Position numbers and translations under genes: made by a program. The notes under the pieces were generated by a model, which was not told the DNA's origin, ran no database searches, and saw nothing but the letters and a program-made list of their open reading frames with translations. A DNA stretch of 64,000 nt from Parapristionchus giblindavisi (taxonomy: Eukaryota > Nematoda > Chromadorea > Rhabditida > Diplogasteridae): contig CALSFV010000289.1 of NCBI GenBank assembly GCA_943737045.1, positions 248,001 to 312,000 of the forward strand, given 5' to 3'. Shown one piece after another: positions 44,946 through 55,597 of this stretch (positions within the stretch are counted from its first letter, which is position 1; each line of letters starts with the position of its first letter).

Positions 44946-45589
44946 ATAGTGTGTGTGTCTCTCTCTCCCTCCCTCCCTCTGACACACACCCTATTGCATA
45001 GTTACATCTGCCTTACGTGCCTACTCCGTAACCTCCACAGTTTATCTTATATTTCGACTCGTCCATGTAAACTTTCTTAGTGTCCATTTCTATGTTCCGC
45101 AGATCAAAGAGAAACGTATGGAAGAAACCGAAGAAGTTCCAAATTGCTAATGATACAATTAGAGTTAGTTTTTCGATGCGTATTATATTTAGACCATTAA
45201 CTTTATTCCATTGAAACTGTAACTATAGCCTGTATTATTATTATTATTATGTATTTTTACTCCAAATCAGTGACATATTTTAAGCAGACTTTAAGTTTTG
45301 AAATATCAGAGAAAGTAACGCATTATAGTATAAAAGGTAAATTAGTCATAATATTTTAACTGTGTGTAAAATTGAAAATCATTGAAAGATAATTGAACAC
45401 AAAGTACAGCGCTTTATCTAAATTTCTTTAAAAATTTTGGAGGAAAAAAGTTAGTTCACGATCATTCTATGGGGCCTATGCCGCACACTAGACGTTAGCG
45501 TAGGGAGAGCAGAAACACATTGAGAGAAAAAAATAGCAAAAACGGTTGAGCCACGTTGGGAGTGTTGATCTTTTGCTAATCCTCCTCCG

Positions 45590-45656
45590 GGAATCGAACC
45601 TTTTTGCCGACCAACCGGCCGGTTTGAATGTCCGAGCTCTTATCCACTAGACCATG
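45590..45656 (-). other. tRNA-like box A/B segment in unit 2
   Basis: Minus strand: TGGTCTAGTGGA (45643-45654) and a consensus box B GGTTCGATTCC (45590-45600). One base closer to consensus than unit 1. In unit 3 the segment is largely lost after LINE insertion nearby. Confidence 0.5.
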
Positions 45657-48185
45657 GGTCCCTATTAGAATGTATGTCAAACGATCTACATATACGCAGA
45701 CGCTCCCGTACTTATATGCCCCTTTATATAGCGATTCCGACTCCGCCCATTTAACCGCGCGGGCTTGGACACCGATAGCAAGCATTAACACACCCCAAAT
45801 ATCTTTATTATTTCTGAAAAGGGAGAATCCTGGAGGGGACTCGGCAGCAGTCCGGACGGTCGTCGAGGAGGCCTCTGCATCCGCTCACATCTTCACTCGA
45901 CCATTTCGTAATCGATGAGCTGACGATCTTCATCAGCGACGACGACGAATCGAAGAACCGATCAACCGACATGAAGAACGATAAATTAGCAAATTGAAAA
46001 TTCAACGATGTTTCCCTATCATGACCCAATTTGTGTTAAAAACCTTCGTGAGGACCACTGTTTACAGTAACACAAAAGACTTTGTTCTTTTCGCAACTTT
46101 TGAACACATTGTACTAGATTGCACTTCTTCTGCTTAAGACATCGCTCACTGAATATCATATTTTTGGTTTGAAATAAGCCTGTTTTACTACTGATATGGA
46201 AAAGATGTAATTAAATGATGACTATGAACAAATTAATAGTTGAGCGATGTCGTTATCGGAAGAATCGCCGAAATAATATGGTTTCAAAATTCACGAAAAG
46301 AAAAGAGAAAAGTGTGTGCGAGAGTGTATGAAAAACGAGGAGAGTGTTCTCTGCTTTTCTTTTCCTTTCATGATTTTTGAACAGCGCATAAGATTAGCCA
46401 AGGTAGACTCGAACCATACATTTTCGAGCACCCACATTGTGGGTACGGGTCAGTTTATGAATTGATTGGCTTATAAAAACGGGTCACTTTATCACATATT
46501 TTGCCAAAATAAACGAAATATAAGCAATTTTACGGGTCAGTTTATAATCGGCCTAGTTTATCTCAATTACGGGTCAGCTTATAGTTCTGAGATGAAAAAA
46601 AATGTATGACTCGTACCTCCAAGATCCGCCGCAATCTACCGTCCGACGTTGTTTCCAATGTCCGTGATCTTGGCAAACGTCACGCCAGCAGTCGAAGTCG
46701 ATGGTCAACCCGTCCGTGAATGGAGTCGTCAGTATTCATCGATTGGATCCCTGACGAACTTGGACTTGGCTTGGTGATCTGAAATGAATTTGACATTTGC
46801 CAAATTAAAAGTTCAATGTGACAACTTTCTCATCGAACAGAAAAGTTATGGAAATCGAACAAGTTCACAGAGCGGATAACTTTAAATTTGGAATATTTGC
46901 AGAGGACCACGAACGGGAATCGAGAGGAGTAGAGAATGAGCAAAATACGAATAATAAGAACATCAAATATAAGATCGATAATCACGAGAGAGGTAGAGAA
47001 CAAGAGAAACGATAAGAAAGAGATAGCTGAAAGAGGATGGAAAATTACCGAGAGTGGAGGGACAAAACGATTGAAGACTGCAAACGAATAGAATAAGAAT
47101 GAGATCATGTTCTTTAAGATACTCATACGGAAATTGAAACACAATAGATTCATAACTTCACGAAGATAGTGGTAATATATGCAAATAATAGTAAGAGAGG
47201 TCAAAGATGGTATATTCTTCATGATGAAAGAAAGAAGAGAAGGAGAGGGTAGAGAGAGAACCTGGCTGGACCATGGCCAGAGGGGAGAGAGAGAAGTAGA
47301 GGTGGAGGGATAGGGAAGGAAGAGGAAAAGGATTAGGGATTGCAAGATCCTGAACGATAATAATCACGAATTTTAAAAAATGGTGAAAGGTATAGCGAAA
47401 GTAGTTCAAAACGGATGGATACGCAAATGAATCAACGATGGTATATTATTCACGGTGAATGTTTTCTTTCTCTGCACTCTCTCGCTTTCCCACACACTGT
47501 CTCTCTCTCTCTCTGCTCTCTTGTACGAAAACACGATGATCAAGTCGCGAGTGGGAGAGGGACGGGCATGCAAAGATCAAAGATCAATTTCGAAAAGGAA
47601 ACGAACGAGAAGGCATATGAGGAGCTGCACAACGAAAGAAGACTGCAAATCAAATGAATAAGAATGATAACACGTGTTATGGATAACCATATACAAATTG
47701 AACTAATTAGATGCAAGACAAGTCAACAACGAAATTATATGGAAAAATGATGAAAACGAAATAAATGAATGAACGACATTGGGTATGAAATGAAGAAAAT
47801 GGAGAGAAAGAGAGAATAGACATAGCCGAAAACGGCGGCAAAGCGATCCATATGTTAGGGAATCACCTATGAGTCAACACTATTGATGGCAGATAGAGGG
47901 CATGTGTTTCCTTTCTCTGCACTCTCTCACTGACCTCTACTCTCTCACTCTATCTGTACTCTCTCACATTTACACGCTCTCTCTCTGCTATGATCAAAGA
48001 ACCATAGCCAGGGAAGGAATGCACTCGGCACAGAGAATGGTATAATCAGTCAATCAATTTTCGATGTCACACAGTAGATCACTCGATTCGACTCCATCTT
48101 GTTCGATATCTCCTGTGCGCAGTTTGACTCTAGGAACAAGGTAGATCATTCCTTCCAAATCCTTCTAGAACGTCAACATAATCCG

Positions 48186-48193
48186 TATATAAG
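48186..48193 (+). promoter_or_regulatory. TATA box of candidate gene, unit 2
   Basis: TATATAAG 90 bp before the ATG. Confidence 0.5.
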
Positions 48194-48275
48194 ATGACAT
48201 TTTCCCACTCATTGTCATTTATCGTCTCATCCCCTCGGCTCGTCTTAATCTCTCCTCGGCACAACTACAACTCCG

Positions 48276-49386
48276 ATGACCGTCTCTCAACTACCGGAGT
48301 ACTCTACGCTCATCGCCATATGGTTTCGCCTTCCATCTACACACGGATCCGTCTGCCTGTTCAGTGAGGTATCAAGCCCCTTCCCCCATTGCCGTATCGA
48401 TTATCTTTCTGCTACTTTGTTTTCTTTCATATCTTGCCGCATCCACCATACCGTAGTTTCATCCGCTGACTACCGTATCCGCTAACTTACCGTATCCGAT
48501 GACTTACCGTATCCGATGACTTACCGTAGTTCCATCCACTGCCTTACCGCAGTTCCATCAGCTGCCTTACCGTAGTTTCATCCGCTGACTACCGTATCCG
48601 CTAACTTACTGTATCTGATGACTTACCGTATCCGATGACTTACCGTAGTTCCATCCGCTGATTACCGTTTCAAATGACATACCGTAGTTTCCTCCGCTGA
48701 TTACCGTATCAAATGACATACCGTAGTTTCATCCGCTGATTACCGTATCAAATGACTTACCGTAGTTTCATCCGCTGATTACCGTATCAAATGACATACC
48801 GTAGTTTCATCCGCTGATTACCGTATCAAATGACTTACCGTAGTTTCATCCGCTGATTACCGTATCAAATGACTTACCGCAGTTTCATCCGCTGATTACC
48901 GTATCAAATGACTTACCGTAGTTTTATTCGCTGATTACCGTTTCAAGGAACTTACCGTAGTTTCATCCGCTGACGTACCGAATTCGCTGACTTACCATAG
49001 TTTCCGCTGACTTAGTTTCATCCACTGACTTAACGTAGTTACTTCTCTCTGTCGAGCGATAGTGTACGGCTGTTTATTATAGCATGGATAGGTAATTTTG
49101 GTATTAGTTCCTCACCTATAGCACTCTCAGCGCACTCTTTTTGTCGATAATAGGAATATTCTAGATCACTCACTATTTCCTCCTAGTACTTCTTATCGAT
49201 CCATTTACCGTATGTCGTTCTGACCGTATCCATCTCCCCATCGTCCCCATTGTCCCACCTCTGTCTTACGGTACCGTAACCCGCTTTGACCGTAGATGGG
49301 GTACTCCCGGTTGCGAGCAATTTACATGGCTCACCGGGTTTACTCCATGTACGGCTGGTTACGGTGTCGTGGATAGATTAGTGTAG
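48276..49386 (+). CDS. Candidate two-exon gene, copy 2
   Basis: Exon 1 48276-48368; exon 2 49165-49386 (222 nt, 73 residues to TAG). It differs from copy 1 by a silent change in exon 1, and in exon 2 by a 9-nt in-frame gain (CCCATCGTC repeat), W to R, A to T, L to P and several silent changes. The intron is longer (796 bp) because of extra minisatellite units and a roughly 130-bp segment. Confidence 0.36.
48442..48990. repeat. 39-bp minisatellite in the intron, unit 2
   Basis: A proximal part with CCGATGACTTACCGTATC variants, then about eight regular 39-bp units. Confidence 0.88.
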
Positions 49387-49615
49387 TATTTCGGTTTTTT
49401 TATGAGTATCATGTATTAGCTCTTATCCTCTACCGTCGATATCTTTCTTACCGTTGCCCTGCGTTCTCTTTTCATCACACCACCAGGTTCATTTTCTAAG
49501 TTGCTCTTTGATCTTTGATCTTTATTATATCGTCCTTCATCCTTCATTCCTCTATAAATGCAAAGTATTTTGCAGATCCTTCCACCATTCTTGATCGATT
49601 GATTATCCAGGAATT

Positions 49616-49722
49616 TTGGCAAACCGTTTGCAGGCAAACGTGACGTCACAACCATAGGCGGAGGCGTTCGCAGGAGATCCTCCCGCTTGTGACGTCACCG
49701 TTGCCGGCAAACGGTTTGCCAA
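49616..49722. mobile_element. TGACGTCA-bearing palindromic MITE, unit 2
   Basis: Same as 42943-43048 apart from one or two bases near the right end. Confidence 0.65.
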
Positions 49723-49994
49723 CGTTCATGGATACGGCCTCTACTCTACCGCTTGCCCGTCTCGGATCAACGACTCCTCGATTCTCAATGGCCAAGAAAG
49801 CGGACGTCCTTCCCTAATGGAGATGGTCTAATCTGAAAGGTACATTATTCTCCGGCCATAACGAATTCAAAAATGCATAAAGATGCGAAGAGTGTAAAGT
49901 TGTCCACTTTAGATTTCGGAAATATGATATCGTTGTCAACTGTAAAAGCTATGATTCTATGATATTCTCTCCTTTTACAGGTAGACTCTTCGTC

Positions 49995-50290
49995 ATCGTC
50001 GCAGCAATCGTCGTTGATGAGCTTCTCCAACGGGATCTGGAGGCGACATCGTCATCGTCGTTGATGAGCTTCTCTAACGGGATCTGGAAGCGACATCGTC
50101 ATCGTCGTTGATGAGCTTCTCTAACGGGATCTGGAGGCGACATCGTCATCGTCGTTGATGAGCTTCTCTAACGGGATCTGGAGGCGACATCGTCATCGTC
50201 GTTGATGAGCTTCTCTAACGGGATCTGGAGGCGACATCGTCATCGTCGTTGATGAGCTTCTCTAACGGGATCTGGAGGCGACATCGTTGC
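49995..50290. repeat. 47-bp tandem repeat specific to unit 2
   Basis: Six copies of GACATCGTCATCGTCGTTGA + TGAGCTTCTCTAACGGGATC + TGGAGGC. Units 1 and 3-type sequence show one copy or none. The period is not a multiple of three. Confidence 0.88.
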
Positions 50291-51631
50291 GACGTCGATC
50301 TCTGCGCCACTGGAGTGAAGACTACTACACTCGGACTACTTGTCTGTATCGTTGCTTTCAATGAGAATGCTGCCCTTGGTTGTTGAATAATTTTTCATGG
50401 TTTAGAACGAATCTCTTCATCAGCTGTGAGATCGTCTGAGGAAGCCTGTCATCGACGGGAGAGATGGAGAATACACTGGCAGGACGTCTGAAGGTGGATG
50501 GGCGTCACTCACACTCTGCTCAATAATTTGAATAAAGATTTTGGGGTTTTCGATATATGCAAGCGGTGTCCAAGCCCGCGAAGTTAAATGGGTGGAGTCA
50601 GCATCACTACGTAAGCGCGATTAAGCAGAATGGGCGGACCTACATATCAGTGGGCTTTACAGAGTTTATGAAAAGATTACACCAAGTGAATATCAGGTCG
50701 GAGACTTACCGACGATTACTGCAGTATTTCAAATCTAAAAAATTGAGAGAGCTACAAAAGTATAGATTTGCTGGCAAAATGTGCTTAGAGATACCCTAAA
50801 GAATACAACTTTTTGTGTGGCGGTATTGAATTACAGTATCCCAAAGATTCTTGATACAATTAATCATTCGTGTAGTCAAAATTGAACATATGATGTATCA
50901 TTCGTGAGTCTCAGATCGTGACTAGTGAGAAAAGTTAGTATACTTTAAAATATTGATTATTCGTCTCAATCAACTAAGAGAAAAGTGGAATTCAAAATGA
51001 CGACGATGAATTTGTTGAGGATATGTATGTGATAAGTCATTCAAAACTAACAACATGCCCCCAGGGTACACTCTGTTATCGCTTTTCCATATTTCCACTT
51101 TTCAGCCGCTTTATACATATCTAATTACAAGGGACTAACAATGTTTGCGTTGGCAACAACGAAAAGATGGATCGATAAGAAATGGATTACGGTAGTTTTC
51201 CAGACAGGAAACAACAGTAACAGAGATACAATGACTGCGTGTTTCGTGAATGTGAAAAAGTGAAATAGGTGTGAATATAAAACAACTGATTTAAAAAGCA
51301 TGAGCACTACGGTAGACTACTGTAGATCGGAGAATATCGAAATTGCGACAAAATTTGACAAAACTTGGCAAGATTCGGAAAAAAACTTTAAAAAATGTTC
51401 ATGTGGATCAGTTGTGAAACCCTTTGCTCTATTGCTGTACTTTGTTCTTTGATCTTATAGTTTGTAAAAAAAAAAACGAAAAAAAGTACCCTGGTCTCGT
51501 GCCAACTCCAACAATAGATCAATGGTGTGCACATTAATAAATATTTATCGCATCTTTCAAATTAGTGACACAGGTAATAAAAAACCATTGAACAGTAATA
51601 ATGATAAAATAGGAAGAAGAACACCCAATGC

Positions 51632-51870
51632 GCATCTCTACTGGCATACGAATCGGAGTCCCTTTACTCTGCCTCTGATGATTAAAATTGATTAAAATCA
51701 TGATTTTAATGCAGACTATATATGGACGTTTTATTGCCATTTCTGCTAATTTTGATGAAAATACAATTTTTTTCGAATTTAAAAATTTCCATGATTTTTC
51801 AGTACTGACTTTTACAATTTAAATTCACTCGTCAAAATACAATTCCTATGCCAGTAGAGAGGCTCAGTGG
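51632..51870. mobile_element. Short element with TCTCTACTGGCATA ends, unit 2
   Basis: Second copy of the element at 44703-44945 through tandem duplication. Confidence 0.55.
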
Positions 51871-52167
51871 ATAGTGTGTGTGTCTCTCTCTCCCTCCCTC
51901 CCTCTGACACACACCCTATTGCATAGTTACATCTGCCTTACGTGCCTACTCCGTAACCTCCACAGTTTATCTTATATTTCGACTCGTCCATGTAAACTTT
52001 CTTAGTGTCCATTTCTATGTTCCGCAGATCAAAGAGAAACGTATGGAAGAAACCGAAGAAGTTCCAAATTGCTAATGATACAATTAGAGTTAGTTTTTCG
52101 ATGCGTATTATATTTAGACCATTAACTTTATTCCATTGAAACTGTAACTATAGCCTGTATTATTATT

Positions 52168-52461
52168 CACGGCGGTTCAATGAAGAGAAATCCCTACATT
52201 TAACTTTGGCTTGAATGCTCTTGCATTACGAAAAATCGGCAAAGTTGATTTGCACTGGGCGGGATTCGAACCTAAACAAAAGCTCTATCCACTAAGCCAT
52301 CTCGGCATGTCTCGCGAATCGTAAAACTCGATGATAGGTCTAGTCAGAAGCGAGCGCCCAGATATACCGTAATCAACTTTCGCGCTGCTCATCATCACTC
52401 AGTTTGCGATACTTTCTTTCTCAGGTAAGAGCTTCTTAGTTACTATCATTGAGCCGCCGTG
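52168..52461. mobile_element. hAT-like element with a tRNA-like core (294 bp)
   Basis: The ends CACGGCGGTTCAATGA and TCATTGAGCCGCCGTG are flanked by the 8-bp direct repeat TTATTATT (52160-52167, 52462-52469). Units 1 and 2 have only the (TTA)n tract here, so the insertion is unit-3 specific. The duplication lies in simple sequence, so its exact length is less certain. Confidence 0.75.
52252..52306 (-). other. tRNA-like segment inside the hAT-like element
   Basis: Minus strand: TGGCTTAGTGG (52289-52299) and the perfect box B GGTTCGAATCC (52262-52272), with GATAGAGC following box A as in real tRNAs. It is the best tRNA-like match in the window, but the spacing between boxes is short and no acceptor stem closes it. 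Confidence 0.55.
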
Positions 52462-52735
52462 TTATTATTATTATGTATTTTCACTCCAAATCAGTGACAT
52501 ATTTTAAGCAGACTTTAAGTTTTGAAATATCAGAGAAAGTAACGCATTATAGTATAAAAGGTAAATTAGTCATAATATTTTAACTGTGTGTAAAATTGAA
52601 AATCATTGAAAGATAATTGAACACAAAGTACAGCGCTTTATCTAAATTTCTTTAAAAATTTTGGAGGAAAAAAGTTAGTTCACGATCATTCTATGGGACC
52701 TTTGCCGCACACTAGACGTTAGCGTAGGGGGACCG

Positions 52736-53168
52736 CAAATATAATAATAATAATTTATTTATCTTTAACGATAAACAGAGAGGTGAAAAAGAAAGTAAAA
52801 CAATAATATGGAATGATGCGTGAGATCAAACATTGAATCAATTGGGGACTACAGTAGATGATAATGATGCAAGAGTTAAATAAGTCGGTACAAGGGAAAG
52901 ATAGATCAGTCTGGGATCGAGAAGTCGATCCTATTTTTCGGGTAGTGATAGTAAACGTGCCGCCCTAGCGAAGAAACTGTTGTGCCTATATTGGAACCGT
53001 GACCCGGGATTATTGAAATTTATCCCATTTCTGGTTATATAGGTATTGAAATAATGGGATTTCTTGTTTGAAATTTTGAACTTGCCTCTGAGAAGTTTGA
53101 GGGAAGTTCTAACGTCTATATTTAGTCTACGTTTTTCTAGCGTTTCCAGTTTAAGTTTTGTATTACGC
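52736..53168 (-). pseudogene. 5'-truncated CR1/Jockey-like LINE 3' end
   Basis: A minus-strand frame ending at 52931 matches the C-terminus of the ORF2 at 2850: TLEKRRLNIDVRTSLKLLRG, KISNKKSHYF, NFNNPGSRFQYRH. The 3' UTR ends in TTTATTTATC then an (ATT)n-like tail at 52739-52758. It is a related but distinct subfamily, since the 3' end differs from that at 2667. It lies in unit 3 only. Confidence 0.8.
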
Positions 53169-53634
53169 TCAAGGAAAAAGTAGCAAAAACAGTTAGGATA
53201 TGTTGTGAGCGCTGATCTTTTGCTAATTCTCTTCGGGGAATCGAACTTTCTTGTCCCTATTAGAATGTATGTCAAACGATCTACATATACGCAGACACTC
53301 CCGTACTTATATACCCCTTTATATAACGATTCCGACTCCGCCCATTTAATCGCGCGGGCTTGGACACCGATAGCAAGCATTAACACACCCCAAATATCTT
53401 TATTATTTCTGAAAATGGAGAATCCTGCAGGGGACTCGGCAGCAGTCCGGACAGTCGTCGAGGAGGCCTCTGCATTCGCTCACATCTTCACTCGACCATT
53501 TCGTAAAGGATGAGCTGACGATCTTCATCAGCGACGACGACGAATCGAAGAACCGACCAACCGACATGAAGAACGACAAATTAGAAAATTGAAAATTCAA
53601 CGATGTTTCCCTATCATAACACGATTTGTGTTAA

Positions 53635-53747
53635 AGGGAGCGTTACCTCTCTCAATGGTCTCTTCATCGCGCACACTATTTCTCTGTTCTCTAACAACGA
53701 GAAAGCATTGCGCGTCGAAGAGACCATTGAGAGAGGTTACGCTCCCT
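53635..53747. mobile_element. TTAA-flanked MITE (113 bp)
   Basis: The ends AGGGAGCGTTACCTCTC and GAGAGGTTACGCTCCCT are flanked by TTAA (53631-53634, 53748-53751). Units 1 and 2 read GTGTTAAAAA at this point, the exact empty site. A TTAA duplication suggests piggyBac-type mobilisation. Arms of about 32 bp. Confidence 0.85.
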
Positions 53748-55132
53748 TTAAAAAGCTTCGTGAGGACCACTGTTAACAGTAACACAAAAGATGTGCGCTC
53801 GATTTTGTTCTTTTCGCAACTTTTGAACACATTGAACAAGATTGCACTTCTTCTGCTAAAGACATCACTCACTGAATATCATATTTTTGGTTTGAAATAA
53901 GCCTGTTTTACTACTGATATGGAAAAGTTGTAATTAAATGATGACTATGAACAAATTAATAGTTGAGCGATGTCGTTATCGGAAGAAGCTCCGAAATGAT
54001 ATGGTTTCAAAATTCACGAAAAGAAAAGAGAAAAGTGTGTGCGAGAGTGTATGAAAAACGAGGAGAGTGTTCTCTGCTTTTCTTTTCCTTTCATGATTTT
54101 TGAACAGCGCATAAGATTAGCCAAGGTAGACTCGAACAATACATTTTCGAGCACCCACATTGTGGGTACGGGTCAGTTTATGAATTGATTGGCTTATAAA
54201 AACGGGTCACTTTATCACTTTTTTTACCAAAATAAACGAAATATAAGCAATTTTATGGGTCAGTTTATAATCGGCCTAGTTTATCTCAATTACGGGTCAG
54301 CTTATAGTTCTTAAAATGTGAGTTGAAGAAAAATGTATGACTCGTACCTCCAAGATCCGCCGCAATCTACCGTCCGACGTTGTATCCAATGTCCGTGATC
54401 TTGGCAAACGTCACCCCAGCAGTCGAAGTCGATGGTGAATGGAGTCGTCAGTATTCATCGATTGGATCCCTGACGAACTTGGACTTGGCTTGGTGATCTG
54501 AAATGAATTTGACATTTGCCAAATTAAAAGTTCAATGTGACAACTTTCTCATCGAACAGAAAAGTTATGGAAACCGAACAATTTTACAGAGCGGATAACT
54601 TTAAATTTGGAATATTTGCAGAGGACCACGAACGGGAATCGAGAGGAGTAGAGTATGAGCAAAATACGAATAATAAGAACATCAAATATCAGATCGATAA
54701 TCACGAGAGAGGTAGAGAACAAGAGAAACGATAAGAAAGAGATAGCTGAAAGAGGATGGAAAATTACCGAGAGTGGAGGGACAAAACGATTGAAGACTGC
54801 AAACGAATAGAATAAGAATGAGATCATGTTCTTTAAGATACTCATACGGAAATTGAAACACAATAGATTCATAACTTCACGAAGATAGTGGTAATATATG
54901 CAAATAATAGTAAGAGAGGTCAAAGATGGTATATCCTTCATGATGAGAGAAAGAAGAGAAGGAGAGGGTAGAGAGAGAACCTGGCTGGACCATAGAGGGG
55001 GGAGAAAGAGAGAAGTAGAGGTGGAGGGATAGGGAAGGAAGAGGAAAAGGATAAGGGATTGCAAGATCCTGAACGATAATAATCACGAATTTTAAAAAAT
55101 GGTGAAAGGTATAGCGAAAGTAGTTCAAAACG

Positions 55133-55180
55133 GATATAATATAATAATAATAATTTATTTATCTTTAACGATCTTTTATG
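55133..55180 (-). mobile_element. Tiny LINE 3'-tail insertion (about 45 bp)
   Basis: TTTATTTATCTTTAACGAT plus the (ATT)n tail, the same 3' end as 52739-52770, interrupts a GGATGGATACGC context that is continuous in units 1 and 2. GGAT is repeated at both sides. Confidence 0.65.
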
Positions 55181-55597
55181 GATGGATACGCAAATGAATC
55201 AACGATGGTATATTATTTACGGGTGAATATTTTCTTTCTCTGCACTCTAGGTAGGGTTGCAGGAACGGAAGGGGAGACTACGCACTCTATTCCCACCCCT
55301 TCCCTTCTCTATAGCAATCGCCCGTGAGAGTCACTCTCTCACTTCCTAACTTCGTTATTTGACAGACCACTGCCAAAGATAGCGTAATCACCGGTAAATA
55401 GCGGGTATTACGCTATCTCTCGCCCCTCCCCCTTCCCCTCTCCTTACTCTCTGTTCACTCCACCCGCCTCGCCCCATTTGAGGCACGTTTGAAGGATATA
55501 TCTAATTCCCCTCACATCTGAGAGGTTGGCAGTCACCAGCAAAGTTGTAGCTCACATCGATCCGGTTCTGATTATTCTTAGGCAGACACGATACGAT

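Larger units (their letters stand above)
38711..45100 (+). repeat. Tandem unit 1 (6.39 kb)
   Basis: It starts at AGATCAAAGAGAAACG and repeats at 45101 and 52026. Order inside: AT-rich block, tRNA-like segment (39.2 kb), ACGGGTCAGTTTAT repeats (40.06-40.2 kb), purine-rich block, candidate gene (41.9-42.7 kb), TGACGTCA palindrome (42.95 kb), inverted match of the 39.34 kb segment (43.6 kb), and a short inverted-end element (44.7-44.95 kb). Long minus-strand ORFs at 40.5-41.1 kb come from purine-rich DNA. Confidence 0.85.
45101..52025 (+). repeat. Tandem unit 2 (6.93 kb)
   Basis: Collinear with unit 1. The extra length is mainly additional minisatellite sequence (48.44-48.99 kb), a segment before exon 2 (49.0-49.13 kb) and the 47-bp array (50.0-50.29 kb). 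No new transposon insertions. Confidence 0.85.
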
